The notes: generated by a model not told the origin, from the sequence alone. Positions 38,432 through 51,890 are shown, counted from the first letter of the stretch. The stretch is DNA of 64,000 bases from Clavelina lepadiformis (GCF_947623445.1 NC_135240.1:12648001-12712000), one strand, 5' to 3'. A program made the numbers and translations.

Positions 38432-39010
38432 AAGCTGTAGTTTGCAAATGCAGTGAAGATATTCCCGCTTTGCAGTATATTTCGCCTTTATCAGTGATTA
38501 TTCAACGTTTCGATATAGTAATTTTAATCCTGATTCCAATTGGTTTGTAGTTAATTTTATATCAGCAACTTCAGATAGTTTTAAAAAAGTTGTGTAATGT
38601 GCCTGTACTGCATCTGCTATTGTAAAGCAAACAACTTGAAAACCATGCCACAAGTGCACTTACTTGCTATGGATTGTAAATATCATTTGACGATTATATT
38701 CCAATCGTTTGCAAATTCGGTGTGCAACTTTTAACCGAGTTCTGAATTATTACTTTGTAATACGATTTGTCACTTTGTATATATGCATTTGCGGATAGGG
38801 TTGCAATCACCGCCTTATATTTAATTGTATCATTTGCCAATAAGACGTGTTGTACATGTGCGTAACTGTGGGAAAAGCTGGGTCATTTGATATAACCGGA
38901 GTGTATGAAGTGTAGTTTATGAGTGTACAATGAATACCCTTGGGAGTTTTTCTTCCTTTTCTAATTCGTTTAGCTCAGAAAGAAATGCGTGGATATCATC
39001 CGATATTAAA

Positions 39011-39016
39011 AATAAA
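39011..39016 (+). terminator. Candidate catalase poly(A) signal
   Basis: AATAAA about 580 nt after the stop codon, with a T/G-rich stretch close behind. Plausible only. Confidence 0.35.
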
Positions 39017-39153
39017 TGTATGCTGTAATGACGGCTGACTTCTGTTTCATGGCTTATGCGTCGTTAGAAGGAAGCCCCAAAGACCTAAAACTAAGATCTT
39101 TATGAATTTGTTAGACGTCCTACATAGGGCTTTAAAAAACATGCTTAGACAAT

Positions 39154-39457
39154 TAATCAGAAGGGATCACGTCAATTGACCGTGAACAAATTCACCGGCG
39201 ACAATTGGTCGTGGTCAACTGACCGGCAACAAATTGGCCGGCGACACAAATCAACCGCTACGCATTTTATTTTTATTTTTTACGCAAATTAGCATTGTTG
39301 TTTATTCAAATTATATGATTTAAGTGATAATATGATTTAAGGTCAGTTGGTTCTAGGTAAATTTACGTCACGGTCAGTTGTCCCCCGGTGAGTTGTCCCC
39401 GGTGAGTTTGTTCGCGGTCAATTTCCCACGGTTAATTGTCGTGGAACCTAATCAGAA
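39154..39457. mobile_element. Foldback element 3 with perfect 9 bp target duplication
   Basis: The element is 39163-39448, flanked by TAATCAGAA at 39154-39162 and 39449-39457. The left end GGGATCACGTCAATTGACCG pairs with the right end, reverse complemented GGTTCCACGACAATTAACCG. Both arms contain several degenerate 15-17 bp units around CAANTTGACCG or CAACTCACCGG. At 286 bp it is the shortest of the three, with only about 85 bp between the arms. Confidence 0.82.
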
Positions 39458-39467
39458 TACAATATAG

Positions 39468-39770
39468 TTGGTGTTGTTTTCTAGCCTGGGAATTACCCTA
39501 GCAGTAGAGGTGCTTCAGTGTTCCAGTTCACGTGCAGAAGTATGCTAAAAATTAGCAGGAAAGAAGCTAAAATTGGGTTTTTTAGACCAACAATTTTAGT
39601 GTTTATTTTGCGCATCTGTAAAAAAATTGGAATCATGGATTTTTGATAGAATTTTTTGGAATGGTAGTTCAAAGCATACTAAATTGACATGCAAAAATTC
39701 AGAGAGCCCCATGGAGGATTTTTCGAGTAATCAGTCTTTTAGTAAATTTACTGTATAGAAAACAAACAAA
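39468..39770. repeat. Dispersed repeat family R2, copy 1
   Basis: Diverged from 48460-48780 but sharing order and motifs: GGTGTTGTTTT, ATTACCCTAGCA, a GGAGG(A/T)TTTTTCGA block and an ending AAAACAAACAAA versus AAATAAACAAAA. Class unknown. Confidence 0.55.
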
Positions 39771-41589
39771 GATTTTATGGCATTTATTGGTGTTTAACGC
39801 CACCTTAGAAAAGGGTTTTGAAAAGATTTAGGCCTACACTAATGCAATAGATGTTAGTTTCATGGCAAATAAATGTGGGTGTATTATTATTTACCCTATT
39901 TGTCTTCTTGAATATTCTACATGTCTGCAGGTTTAATGTTGTAGATCGAGTTCAAACGTAAGTTAAAATTTATTCATATGGCTGGTGTTAGTCTTTCATT
40001 AAGTTTAATAAAAGCATGATAATGGTCGCGTCGGAGTTAAGTTAAGCTGATAGAAATTTCATGATAACAAAGTATTTGTCCTCCGTTCAAATGCAAGTGA
40101 AAAAAATAATGTTAAAAGCAACTGCTCTTATTCAAGCAGATTTTTTCCATAATGACCTGATCATTAAGTTATTTTCTAACTAGCTGTTGTTATCAATAAT
40201 TTTAATTATAAGTTTCATAGGCTTGAACCTTTATAATGTGCAAAAAATGGTGTGTAAGTTTCATCTTGTGGTCGATCTTTTAGATTGCAACCCGAAATAA
40301 GTGCGACCGTTATTAATTAGCTTCGTGCCTTTTTGCTCTGTAACACTAATAGCAGAACAAAAAAGGAAACTGGAGAGCCATGTTTAACTTTCTGGGCAAA
40401 GTTTTGACAAATAAACATTGTGTTCACTACTTTCTTGTCAGTTAATTCGGAGATTAAATGTGAGGAAGTGACCACTTTGTAGCAGCCTTGCTGGCATTTT
40501 TAATACCATCACATCAGTCTTGGAAAAGTGTTTTCCAGTTATTGATTGAAGTTTGTTTTTTGATAACACTTCAATTGTCGTTTGATATTTGGAAACTTGC
40601 TCTGAATAACTTCGTGTGAAAACTCCTTTTAGTACGTTACCAGGTTGTTTCAAAACGCGCCAGTTTTAACTGAATGTAATCCCGATTGCCAACACATTGT
40701 TTTTCTCGTTCACACGTTGTGAAATGTTCGTGTTTTTTTGTCGGATATTTCCGCTCACATCGCTCCACGTTTTATAAGCTCGAACTTCTACGCGAGAAAA
40801 CGACAGACGGAGAGATACAGAGAGTTGTACGATCGTACTACGTTAGTCATGGTGATTGCAATTCAATAGACCTGTTTTAAGCAGTGATTTTACTAGGTTT
40901 TTGATTATGCGTAATATTCGGAACGTGTACAGTACCTACAATAAAAAAATCCTTTTCTGGTAAACTGTATCTGTTGTAACATAAAAGCTTTCGGCTGACA
41001 AGGGGTTAGAGAATTCTAACCGCACGCAACAATAGAGTCAGACAATTAATTCAGCAGGTAAATTAAGTCAAAATAACATAAGTTAAGACAGATAAGCTCT
41101 GCATCTGCTGTGATAACCTCCGCAACTTTACTGCCAGATTTCATTGTCTAAAATAAGCAGCTAGGTAGGTACGTATCGTTATTAGTGAGGTTTATTTTCT
41201 AGTTCACTCTGAGTTAGGTAAAGTCGCACTCAAGGGCGGCTTTCGTAAGATTTTGAGTGGAGATCAAAAACTTGACTTACAATTCGTTTTATTAATCGAC
41301 CAGAAAAAGGGGATTTCCCAAATCTTCGTTGCTAACTCGACTCAAGTGGCCATATACAACGACTTACTCAAAAATTGCAGTAATTGTAGACAACCAAAAT
41401 TGTTGTTGGGTTTTTGATCTAGATTTAAGTGACGAACTGCAGTTCAAGTTTCGATTAGCCCTTTAAGTTAGTTTTTTAATCTCCACCCTTAGCAGCACAC
41501 TTGCAAAATGCATGCATTTATGCCTAAACAGGCTGTGATACTAAGGGGATACTACAGTATACAGATCGAATACATGTATACAATACAAT

Positions 41590-41935
41590 ACATTGTACAA
41601 TACATGTACGAATACAATACATTTTCCAAGGTGTGCTTGGACCAAGCTCAATCGCCTTAGAACTGACGTTGGCCTCTTCCGCTCAACTATGCACAAATGG
41701 GGTATGGCTCCACCTGCGGCCTGTGAGTGTGGTGCAGAAGAGCAGACTGCAGACCACGTCATAACATCTTGTCCCACATACCAACATCCTTGTGGAAACC
41801 GTGGTCTGACAACAATGGATGAAAACCTGGTCAGCTGGCTAACAAACACCTGCCCTACAATATGAGGTTTTTGTTCCCTCTCTGAAGAAAACTTAAAGAA
41901 CCATCTACTCCACACGAAGAAGAAGAAGATCGAAT
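41590..41935 (+). mobile_element. 5'-truncated non-LTR retrotransposon tail
   Basis: Frame 41593-41865 encodes WTKLNRLRTDVGLFRSTMHK followed by CECGAEEQTADHVITSCPTY, the Cys/His finger-like block found at the C-terminus of many non-LTR (LINE) reverse transcriptases. It stops at 41863-41865 and a short 3' untranslated region ends in (GAA)n near 41920-41930, consistent with the repeat-tailed 3' end of such elements. Upstream of it is only ATAC-rich low-complexity sequence, so the copy is truncated to its last 100 codons or fewer. Confidence 0.75.
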
Positions 41936-43369
41936 ACAGTGTAGAATTCTTGTTTTCATAAATCTGCTTTGCGAAGCATTGAATAACGTGCCAATGACTT
42001 CCTGTTTTCCGTATTGAGTCGTGTCATGGGTGTGGTGCCTGCCTATCCTGCGTGAATTATTCACAGTTGTTCAATTCATTCAGTCTACTAAGATCATCGC
42101 TGCAACATGGACGTCTTTATACTGTTGCTGTGCCAATGTTTTATCTAAATGTAATTATTCAAAGCAACTTCAATATGATCAGTATATACAGTTGTCATTC
42201 CTTTGCAACCAATGTTAAATTCAATTTGAAGAAGTTCAGTATTAAGATAGACAACTTTATTGTCATCTTCACAAGCCAACAACGACTTTGGTCATATATT
42301 ATAGCAGTGGAAAACAGGTCATTATAATATTGATCACTGCTAATTGAAGCTAGTCTTCAGACAATAAGAAGCAAGTCAAAACTTAATTACATATAGGAGT
42401 CATGACAAGCAAAACCACTACAAATCATCACGTATTTGTTGTTGCACTTTTTTCAGTATGATTAATCTTCTTGAAACCACTCTTGGAAATCTGTCATTCT
42501 TTATTTTATATAGTCTACTATTACTTTCTAATAGTTGCATTGTTATTAATTTTAACTGCATGCATTTAAAAAAAATAAATTGTCTAGTATGTTTTTGTTT
42601 TTAGTTTAAATTTCTGTTTTATCTGAAACATGTTTGGGTTTGGTGGTTGTGCTAATCTTCCTTTCCTGCAATACTACAGTTTAGTTGACATTTTGCAGGT
42701 TTGAAGTCTTAAGGCATTGTCACTTCTTCCCTTTTGTTTATTATTTGTGAATATGTAATAGTTCAAATATGATGTAACAAGGATAGCATCATTTTTTGTC
42801 CTCACACTGAAAGGCCAAAATAAACCATATGATACAAATGAATATCTTTCTTTTGAATACAGTACAACTCTAAGTCGACGATTCACGGTGCTGTTGTCAA
42901 ATAGTTATGTTAGCAAGTTAGTTGTATTAGTGAAACAGAATGCTATACATTGTAGTAGAACAGAACATATTTCGAACCACGTTTATTTGGTCTTTAACCA
43001 AGGTTCTACTGTGAATAATTTTGACATGAAAAAGATACATTTGACATATTGCCATGAGTTACCCAAAAACTATTTGGGTAAGATATTTTCACTATATTTT
43101 TTGAAGTATTATATCATTAAATTTTATTTATATGGGATACTTTACAATAATTTGTGATTTATGCAAAAAACAAAAATATTCTAAGTTCCAAAATTTTATT
43201 TTTGGAAATACTAATCAAATAAAAATTACATATAAAAAATTAATGTGAAATAGATTATTAACCAATAAAGTTTTAAATTAAATTTAAGGTGTGGTATACA
43301 AACATATATTTTTAACCAAACTTTACACAAAAAAGAAAAACATCGAAAAAACTATGCTGACTTTTTATT

Positions 43370-43610
43370 TTGAAGTGACTATTTTACCAGATGTTGGTCA
43401 TGCAGCCTGTTGTTGAAGCTAGATAGTTAGGTTAAGAGAATGAGTACATACGAGAAAGTTGATGTTAGCTATTTAGAGTTAAATATAAGCTAGACTTCTA
43501 AGATTAAAAGGAAGAGTTCATAAGTTTATAACATTTGAATTAGGTTTACAAGAAACTGAAATATATAATTTGAATGTGCGATTTTTTCATGAAGAATAGC
43601 GCCAGCCTTT
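43370..43610. repeat. Dispersed repeat family R3, copy 1
   Basis: Matches 48884-49060 over AGAATGAG, AAAGGTAGA-like and GGTTCACAAGAAACTG-like segments, and its left part (GGTCATGCAGCCTGTTG) matches the interior of foldback element 1 near 13640. Class unknown. Confidence 0.55.
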
Positions 43611-44098
43611 TATTTTATAGCGTCTTGAGTCTTACACACTCCACTGATTGGTAGGACATGACTGTTCAATGGTTGTGCTGTGTAAGTTAGGGTGCTTATG
43701 TAAAATATAAGCCCCTTAACTTGGCAACTTTTCTCAATATTTTTCCTTTGTTGTGTAAAGAAATTCTTTTAATATTCATGTGAATGAAAAATTTTGCAGT
43801 CTGAACTGAAGACCAGAATGCTTACAATATAAAAATGAATATGCTCAGAAAGAGCTTATGCAAACAAATTCATATTTTTGGTTTTGTTGTATAAAACTGT
43901 TAATTTTAGTTTAGTTTTTACATAAATTTTGAATTAAATACTGTACTTGTTTGTTTCAGAGTTAGACGGAATACCAAATATAGCGTTTTTGAAACTTTAA
44001 ACGACAAGGCTGCAATGACAGTAAAATGTAAAAGTTGGTATTGTCTTATAGAATTTTGAAAAAGAGGTGTGGTGTGCTGGTGTTTGATTTGCTGCAGA

Positions 44099-47086
44099 AT
44101 GGAATTGTTCGTGAAAGATGATATACAAAAACTTTTACATAATAAGTTTTTTGTTATTATTGGAGATTCAGGTATGATTTGGAAAATCTGGTTTAAAACC
44201 ATAAAAAAATAACTATATACTGTATTGTTCAAAGTTTCTTGGCATAATTTAGTTGTAAAATTGCTGTATTGCGATTTAGGAATTATTCTTAGATTTTTTG
44301 TGCGTAAGCAAGGATGCCTAAATGTCACATATATACACCCATCTTTCATTGTTCAATAAAAATTCTTAACTACTTAATGTTATATTTTAAAATAAATCCA
44401 AACTCCAAGATAAATGTATTTATAAAAACAATATATTTTTTGTATACCTTTGTGTGGTGCAGTACAGAGAAGTATATACAAAGATATACTGGTTCTACAC
44501 AAAGAAGAAAGGCTGATTTTTGACAAAGAACTACGTGCTAAGGTAAAAATGACTTCAATTCAGTTCACTTTTGCCAAGTTTAAACTTTGCATGCATTTTT
44601 GTTTATTTGTAGTTTAGTTAATTGGTACAGGCACTACGAACAATAACAATTCCTATTGGATGAATAACTTTAGACATTTTAACTTTTATCAACATTTTTT
44701 TGTTTTACTTCAGTGTCATTAAATTAAAAGATTTCTGAATCATTAGCATTGATATGAGAGTACTAATATGACAAGGTTTATATGCCTGTCACCATTATAA
44801 ATTTTTTATAACTTACTTTAGCAACAATTTTTGTAAGTATTACTATATATCCATGAAAAATTATTTTGAATAATTTAACATTCTAAATAGGTTTTGGATT
44901 TAATACCCTGATATGAACATCTCATAATTAATCAATATATTCTGCAAGGGATAACTTTTGATTTTAGTTGTAATTAATATTTATAGTTAACATTTCGTAT
45001 GCAGGGAGAAAAGGAATTTTTAGGTGACAGATTGATTGAACAAAGTGAACTTACCAATGGCACTGCTTACCGAGAAGTTCGTGAATACAAAACAGACACA
45101 TTTTTACTGAGGTTATATTTGGAAAGAAGTAATTTTTTGAACTGTTGACTTTTTCCAAGAAAAGCACAACTAAAGCTACTGTTTTATTTGTTTTATTTCT
45201 TATAAACAGGTTTTATTTCGTCACAAGGATTTACAGTGAATATATGGAAAGTGTTCTTAATGATTTTGGAAAGCCTGATCAACCTGTGCCAGATGTAGTA
45301 CTGGTAAATTCATGTTTATGGGATATTACAAGGTATACTATAGATAATGTATGAACCACGTTGGTATGAACAAATTTTGTTTAGACTACACACCTACTTC
45401 ATTTTGTTTACAGCATTTATATTTTATCTTATTAATTTCAATTGCTTTTGAGGTATGGAAAAAATGGAACAAACTTATATAAAGAAAATATTGAAAAATT
45501 CTGCAAAAAGCTTGATGAAGTTGTTCCTGTGGAAACATGTGTAATCTGGAGAACAACATTGCCTGTATGTGAAAGATATTGACAGAGCTGGGCGACTTGT
45601 TTGTTTGTAATTGTATTTTGATTTAGTAACTTTTATACCAAGGTAATGCATGGTTCGCAATCGCTATGATGCAGCGATATGTATTGTACATACTGTTATT
45701 TTCAGGTAAGCAGGGCTGCTCGTGGTGGCTTTCTCATGCAAGATGTCATGGATAAAAATGCGACGTTGGTTGTGGACGTGTTCCTTGCCAACCATCTTGC
45801 CCACCAGATTGTAACTAATCACAAATATGATGTACTTGACATGCACTTCTTCTTCACAGAGCAACAGTGGAGGTACGTAATGGTTTAACTTTGTACTGGA
45901 ATTACTTTAGATTTAGTCTTGTGTACAAATGTGCCGTTGAAAATGTTAACATTGATTATATACATGCTCTTGAATGATCTGTCTGATATAGGCGTGCACG
46001 GGATGGTATACACTGGAATCAATATGCCCACAGGCGAATTACAAATATTGTGCTTGCGCATATATCCAGAGCATGGGGATTGGGCATTCCATCAAATTCA
46101 TCTTTGAAAGATAATAATGGCGAGAAGTTTAACACAACAGGTAGCCCGCCATCCTTGCATTTTACCATAATATTTTTAATTGGTTATTTTTCATGAAGAT
46201 ATTTTGTGCTGTAGTATATTATAAAAAACTTTTGGTTTTACCTTTTCTTAAGCGGAAATTAATTTGAATACCACTGATGTTCTGCTGAATGCTTATGGCA
46301 TGAAACAAAAACAACGTCCATTTACAAGTGAAGAACAACGCTATGGTGGACCAATTCGTTCATCGAATTATCATATTTTTGACTCATACAAAGAATTGTA
46401 CGATTTCACTGTACCATCCAAAGAAAATTTGCATTACATGCAACATGTGTGTTTGTATTTTTCAATATTTCTTGCTGTCTTTCAGTTTTAATCTTAATGC
46501 ACAAACACCTAATGGCTACTACATCAAACAAATTGGCTAATAAATAATTTTTTGTACATGCTTTACATGCTATTTTTAGAAGCAGTATAACTTTCAGTTG
46601 ACTCATAATTACAACAACCATACAAGAAGAAATGATTATAATGAGGTAACAGAGCTCTCCTATGCTGAATTACAAAAGCATGTAAAAACTTGAAATGTTT
46701 AAGATATTATTATTACCGAATGCTTTTCTAGTATCACTTCCATGATTTGCGTAAAGTACAAGCCCTGCCTCTTTCTAACAACCCACGCATTGACTTCCAT
46801 TTGAAAGCTGGTATGTGAGAAAGTTAATTGCTTGACAGTATTTTGGTTGTTTGTTAAATTTCCGACGTTTGTTATTCACGACGTATGTATCATTTGATAT
46901 TTCGTAGAAGTGCGTGGCTTATGTATTTTTGACATGATAACTTTTACAGGTCGGCTAACAGAAGAGAATGAAAACTATGCAAATCACCCATACTACAATG
47001 AGCAACAACAACACCATGACCGCGTGGCAAGGAATAGGCGACGCTTTAGGAATCAACCATATAATCGTTGGCATCACATGACATAA
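44099..47086 (+). CDS. PC-esterase domain protein, PCED1 (FAM113) type
   Basis: Members of this family carry a GDSL/SGNH-like esterase domain predicted to act on modified surface glycans or lipids; the substrate is not established. Exons: 44099-44171, 44463-44542, 45005-45111, 45210-45332, 45453-45564, 45706-45872, 45992-46140, 46253-46446, 46580-46645, 46732-46810 and 46950-47086. Phases agree and give 428 residues, near human PCED1A/B. Block I is FFVIIGDSVQRSIYKD, with the nucleophile serine in GDS. The middle has LVNSCLWDITRYG and the late block DGIHWN carries the expected Asp and His of the catalytic triad, so the active site looks intact. The C-terminal tail is rich in Asn, His, Tyr and Arg. 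Human has two paralogues; I cannot say which this matches. Confidence 0.9.
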
Positions 47087-47967
47087 GTTATTCGTGAGAT
47101 TTTCAGTTGTCCAAACCTAATGGGCTCCTATGACCAGAGTGGAACAACTGCCACCTACGTTCTTTCAATTTGTTGTATGTTCAATGTTACAATTGTTTCT
47201 TCATTTTCCATTCTTATGTCGCTGCTGTTAATGATTACAATAATTTCTTAGAATGTTGGCCATCAGTGTGTTCTTGAAACACCATTGTCGCTATTATTTT
47301 GGATGAGTTAAAACATTGCACATATTTTTTGACTGCTTCTCATGCTATGTGCTGAGTAGACTAACGATTAACAATCTTGTTTTTTCAGGTAAACGTTTTA
47401 TTTTTATAACAAAGTAGTGAGTCCTGTAATTGAAATGAGTGTAACTGATTTGTATACTTTTTTAGTGTTAAACAAACCCAGGTTTCAATATTTACTCCAG
47501 TTTTATGTACTGTGGTGGTAGGTTCTGTTAGTTATTGCAATATTTAACAACTTCTATATTCCTATTTACTGTAATAGATATTTTGCTTCTCTCTGCTAAA
47601 TAGCGTAACTATCATGAGATTAAAAGTTCAGTGTTTTGTTTCCCGAAATATCCACACTTGCCGAGTATTGCTTTGCTGCTTTTTTGAAAATTTGCCTTCA
47701 TGTAGTAATTGTTGTATAGATACAGTGGAACTTTTTTTGCTTCGTTTTTGATTCCTTCATCATTTTCTGCAAAACTTGCATTTGACTGCCTCTTTTTTAT
47801 TCCAGTGCTTCATGTACTCAGTGATATACCATGCAAAATATTATGACTTGACGCAAGGAATCCTTCTATAAAACATAAATATGCATCTGTTCATGGTCAG
47901 TTATATGCATCTGTTTATGTATTTAAACTCAGTGGCCTGTCCCTATTAACCAATGGTATACGATATC

Positions 47968-47973
47968 AATAAA
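47968..47973 (+). terminator. Candidate PCED1 poly(A) signal
   Basis: AATAAA about 880 nt after the stop codon. Earlier signals may exist, since the 3' region is AT-rich. Confidence 0.3.
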
Positions 47974-48459
47974 ATTACCTACCGGTACTGAACATGACAT
48001 AGATTTAGAAAAGCTTTCCACCAGGTTATCACAAATCGCTTATGCCAGGTTTTACAACTCAATGGTCTTGTATTTGAAGTGTGGCGTTGGATAATTGAAG
48101 CTATTTTAGCCAGGCTTATACCGATAGGTAGAAAATTTTCTTGTCACACGCATACTGTGTGTACAAAAAGGTAACATCAATGTTCTTCGAATCACGTTTT
48201 TCCTTAACTTGAGTCTTAGCGCATAACGGAATATCTTGAAAATGACTTGAGTCAAAGATCAAAACAACTCAAGTGACGTGATGAAAGTTCCGACATCAAA
48301 AAACATAGTTTCATGTGGGAAAATCGTACATTTTCAAAAAATTTACTGGACATCTTTCAAAGAGTAGTATATCCTAAAATTTTGCGATTTCCATGAAAAT
48401 CATGGACGTTCTACGTAAAGGTTAAAAAAGTATGTTAGACCAATTATAGGCCAGCAAGG

Positions 48460-48780
48460 CCGGTGTTGTTTTTCAGTGCAGTGATTACCCTAGCAAATGG
48501 CGCGTTAAAAAGTTTCAGGTCGCATGTTTAGGTTAGCCAAAATTGTAGGTATAAATTTAATGAAATTTGACTTTTTTGGCTCAAAATTGCAGTCTTGACT
48601 TCAAAATTCTCTTGCAAGAGTTAGAGATATGTGATTTTATTACGATTTCTTGAAATAATAGCTTAAGGCATAAACTACCCAAGTGACATACAAAATTTCA
48701 GGAAGCTTCTTGGGAGGTTTTTCGATTACCGGTAATTGCATTTTTAGTAATTTCACTTTATGATAAAATAAACAAAAAAA
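48460..48780. repeat. Dispersed repeat family R2, copy 2
   Basis: Partner of 39468-39770, same orientation, moderately diverged. Confidence 0.55.
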
Positions 48781-48883
48781 CTAGACCTTTTACAAGCATA
48801 TACGGCGCCGGAGTAATCAGCGTATCAGAGTATCGGCCGGATTAATATGAAAACAACTAGGCCTATATGACATTAAGATAACT

Positions 48884-49060
48884 AATTAGGAGAATGAGCA
48901 GGGCCAAAAATAATTTTAGCTATTTCAGGTTTCTTGGAGTAAGATTTAGATTAAAAGGTAGATTTAGGTTATAGGTCTTAGGTTTAAGTTAGGTTCACAA
49001 GAAACTGTGAAAAATAACTTTGAACGCACGTCTTTTCCGGTGAAATAGTGGTAGCCAATA
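48884..49060. repeat. Dispersed repeat family R3, copy 2
   Basis: Partner of 43370-43610. It follows the R2 copy by about 100 bp, so R2 and R3 could be parts of one longer element. Confidence 0.55.
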
Positions 49061-51890
49061 TTTAAATATATTATCTTCTAAAATCCACTGTGCACTTTAA
49101 TTCAATCGTTAAAATGCTGTTGTAAAACTTTCCATGTAAGATTGGATTTCTTGTCCATTGCAAGCAAGCAATATGCGCACAAGATTAAAAGATCTTTAGT
49201 AACTACAAGTAGGAAGAGTAGAAGTCCACTTCAAAGAAAGATCAAATGAAATATACGTCTTGATAACTTCGTGACCACCGGTAATCGGTTACCCTGAGAC
49301 ATTTCAGATTCAGGGTGATCGGTATTCTGTAGTTGATAGAAATATCTGCGGTATCACTGCAAAATTGATTTCTGTTCTAAAAACAGCTCTATTTGTTCGT
49401 AAAACGTGTTCCAGTGCCAGCGGATTATCATATGCGTTACTGCAGATGATTGTGTGAGCTACTGGAAATTGTGTGTACAAAAGTAAATGTGCATCAAATT
49501 ATGCATCAAAACGCACTTCTGGAACTAACGTTTTTCGAAAACTTGTTCGGATGTTGAGTTGCCCGACTTCAGATGCAATGAAATTAAACTTGTTTGATGG
49601 GTGGTATGATCGTTTTTAGAAACTTGAATTGACTTAATTCTGGCCTAAAGTTAGATTAAATACGACATGTCGAGTGAAATACAATAAAGCGTCTGCTAAA
49701 TCATCGCCTTTTGATGGAATCCAAATGACAATTTTTGCCTTTGTGTTTTGATGTCTTTAGAAAAAATGTTAATATTTCCAGTTCAGTGCACATGAATGAC
49801 GTCACACTAGACACGTCTTTCTGCATGATGATGGGTTTGGTTTAGAATAGATATTTGGGAGAATGACTAGGCCTATAGCATACGCTACAGTGAAGTCACT
49901 TTCAACTGTCAGCACATTTCCATTGACTTAGAAGCTATAAAAGTTATTTTTATGCTAAATATTCTGTATTATACGTAAAAGGTTAGCCAATGCAGCTATC
50001 CGTTGGTGTGACGCGTTTTGTGGTTTTAAATTATGCAGATTTATACCGAGTGTGCTTGTTATGCGGTATTCATACCGGCATTTATAGCCTAGCCCTAGGA
50101 AATACGGAATTTGGCTTATTTGTCGCGATGAAAGTAAAGTTCCCAACAGCGTTTAGCATAGGTATGTAGGTGACCGAGTATCAGTGCTGTATAGCAGTGG
50201 TACTTCGATAGAAATGCACCAATTATGAAAGTCAATAGGTACCGTATTAATGTATTTGGTACGGTAGGCTATACCGGTACTGTTGCAAAAAGTATCAAGA
50301 TGCACTAATCTTAATTTTGTGTAGTCAGGTAGTGTTGTCGTTTTTTACCATTTCACCAAGTATATCTTTACATGTCCTCTTTACTTGTAGCCTAGTTACC
50401 GTGCTACGTCAGCCTGTCAGCATCCAACTTTGCATAACTTACTATATTCACTGTTATGTTACTTATATTAGCATTCTTTTTAATCGTTGAAAATAGGCCT
50501 ATTGTATGTTGGGATTAGTGGTTGTGCCATGATAAACATTATTTCATTACATTATTCTTGCACGTTTTAGGCCTTTGGGCGTTGCTGTTTTTCCCGCTTC
50601 CCCCCGTTTGCTGGTGGAATTTTTATTTTGTCATGCTATAATGGTTAATAATATATTTTTTGTTCCCCCCCAGACAATAGCGAAAAATAAACAATACAAT
50701 ATGTTGTGCAAAGACTTTCCTCAGTCCAAGGGTAAAGATTACCGTCCCATACCATAGTGAAAAGTGTGGATGTGGCACCCCTGCGTGCACGAGTTGCATC
50801 AACATAAACGCCAAACTTTTTTATCATTGTACCAATTAATATTAATCAAACAAAGAAAAGCTGGTTGTTTGAATGCCAGTTTATGATAATTAAACAAAGA
50901 ATTGAGCGTTCGGTGTATGCCGTCTCGCCATAATTTGTGTCTATGCATGGACAAATTTTTGTCCAAAAGTGCCATACTTTCCAGTTGAGATAATTCCTAA
51001 ATTTAGTATACTTTATTCATACTTTATATTGATTGTCGGTATTTTTGCATTACAGTACCAATAAAACAAAAAAATAAAACATCTTCTTTACTTTGGTCTT
51101 AGTGGTGGAACCTGCACACATGAGATTCCACGAAGTGCATGCCAAAGTTGTTTATCTTCATTATCGCTTGATTGATTCACGATGAAAAAAGAGACGAAAT
51201 GTTGTACCAAAACCACTTAAAAACGTAACAATATCACTATGTAAAAAAGAGTTTTGCACCAATACCAAGAGTACCAATAGCTATAAGTAGGATACTCATG
51301 TAACTTTCACACTTTAAACTTTCAGGTTTTTGTTTGTTCTGACTAGGTTACAGTGTTAAGGTAGCTATAATTTGCAAAGTCAGAGTTGGTAACATAACAT
51401 TAAAGCTTTGGATACAATCTATGGTAAAACTTTGAAACATTTAAAACATTTGAAACATTGAGAATTCAAGACTTTCTATGGTTGGCCACTGGGGCAAAAA
51501 TGTGTACTTTTTGTCGTATCTGAAGTAGAGTTGTGAATACTGAGCACATTAATGTAAATTGCATACACTACCCTAAGAGTTAATTTGCTTAGGTGTAAAT
51601 AACTTTGAGCTCGCAATGGTAAAAATCCCCCCCTCTGACCATTAAAGCTTGGTTTGATTTGACTGGTTTGTTTGATTATTACTTATAATGCCACCTACCG
51701 GCCTAGCCTATGTGTTGTTTTGACCCCTTAGGCCAAACATTTGATTTTGTGTGTTTTTTTCTTGTTTGTTAATTGTGTGTGAGAATTTGTTTTAAAATTA
51801 CAAAATATTTCCTGATTTGCAATTTTTGTTTGTAGATTTGTTGAAAACGAATATCTTAAATTATTAGGTTTGAGTAATCCATTCGTGACA

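Larger units (their letters stand above)
38432..44098. other. Intergenic region between catalase and PCED1
   Basis: It holds the catalase 3' untranslated region, foldback element 3, repeat copies at 39468-39770 and 43370-43610, and a retrotransposon tail at 41590-41935. The intervals 39780-41540 and 41940-43360 show no supported gene or RNA. The longest frames in them are short and unlike known proteins. Confidence 0.5.
47087..51890. other. Intergenic region between PCED1 and COPB1
   Basis: Apart from repeat copies at 48460-48780 and 48884-49060, I see no gene, RNA or structured repeat. The COPB1 promoter and any 5' untranslated exon should lie near the right end. Confidence 0.45.

Noticed and set aside
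43918-44349. 143-codon open frame on the minus strand
   Set aside because: It overlaps PCED1 exon 1 in antisense, is rich in residues expected from AT-rich noise and has no recognisable motif.
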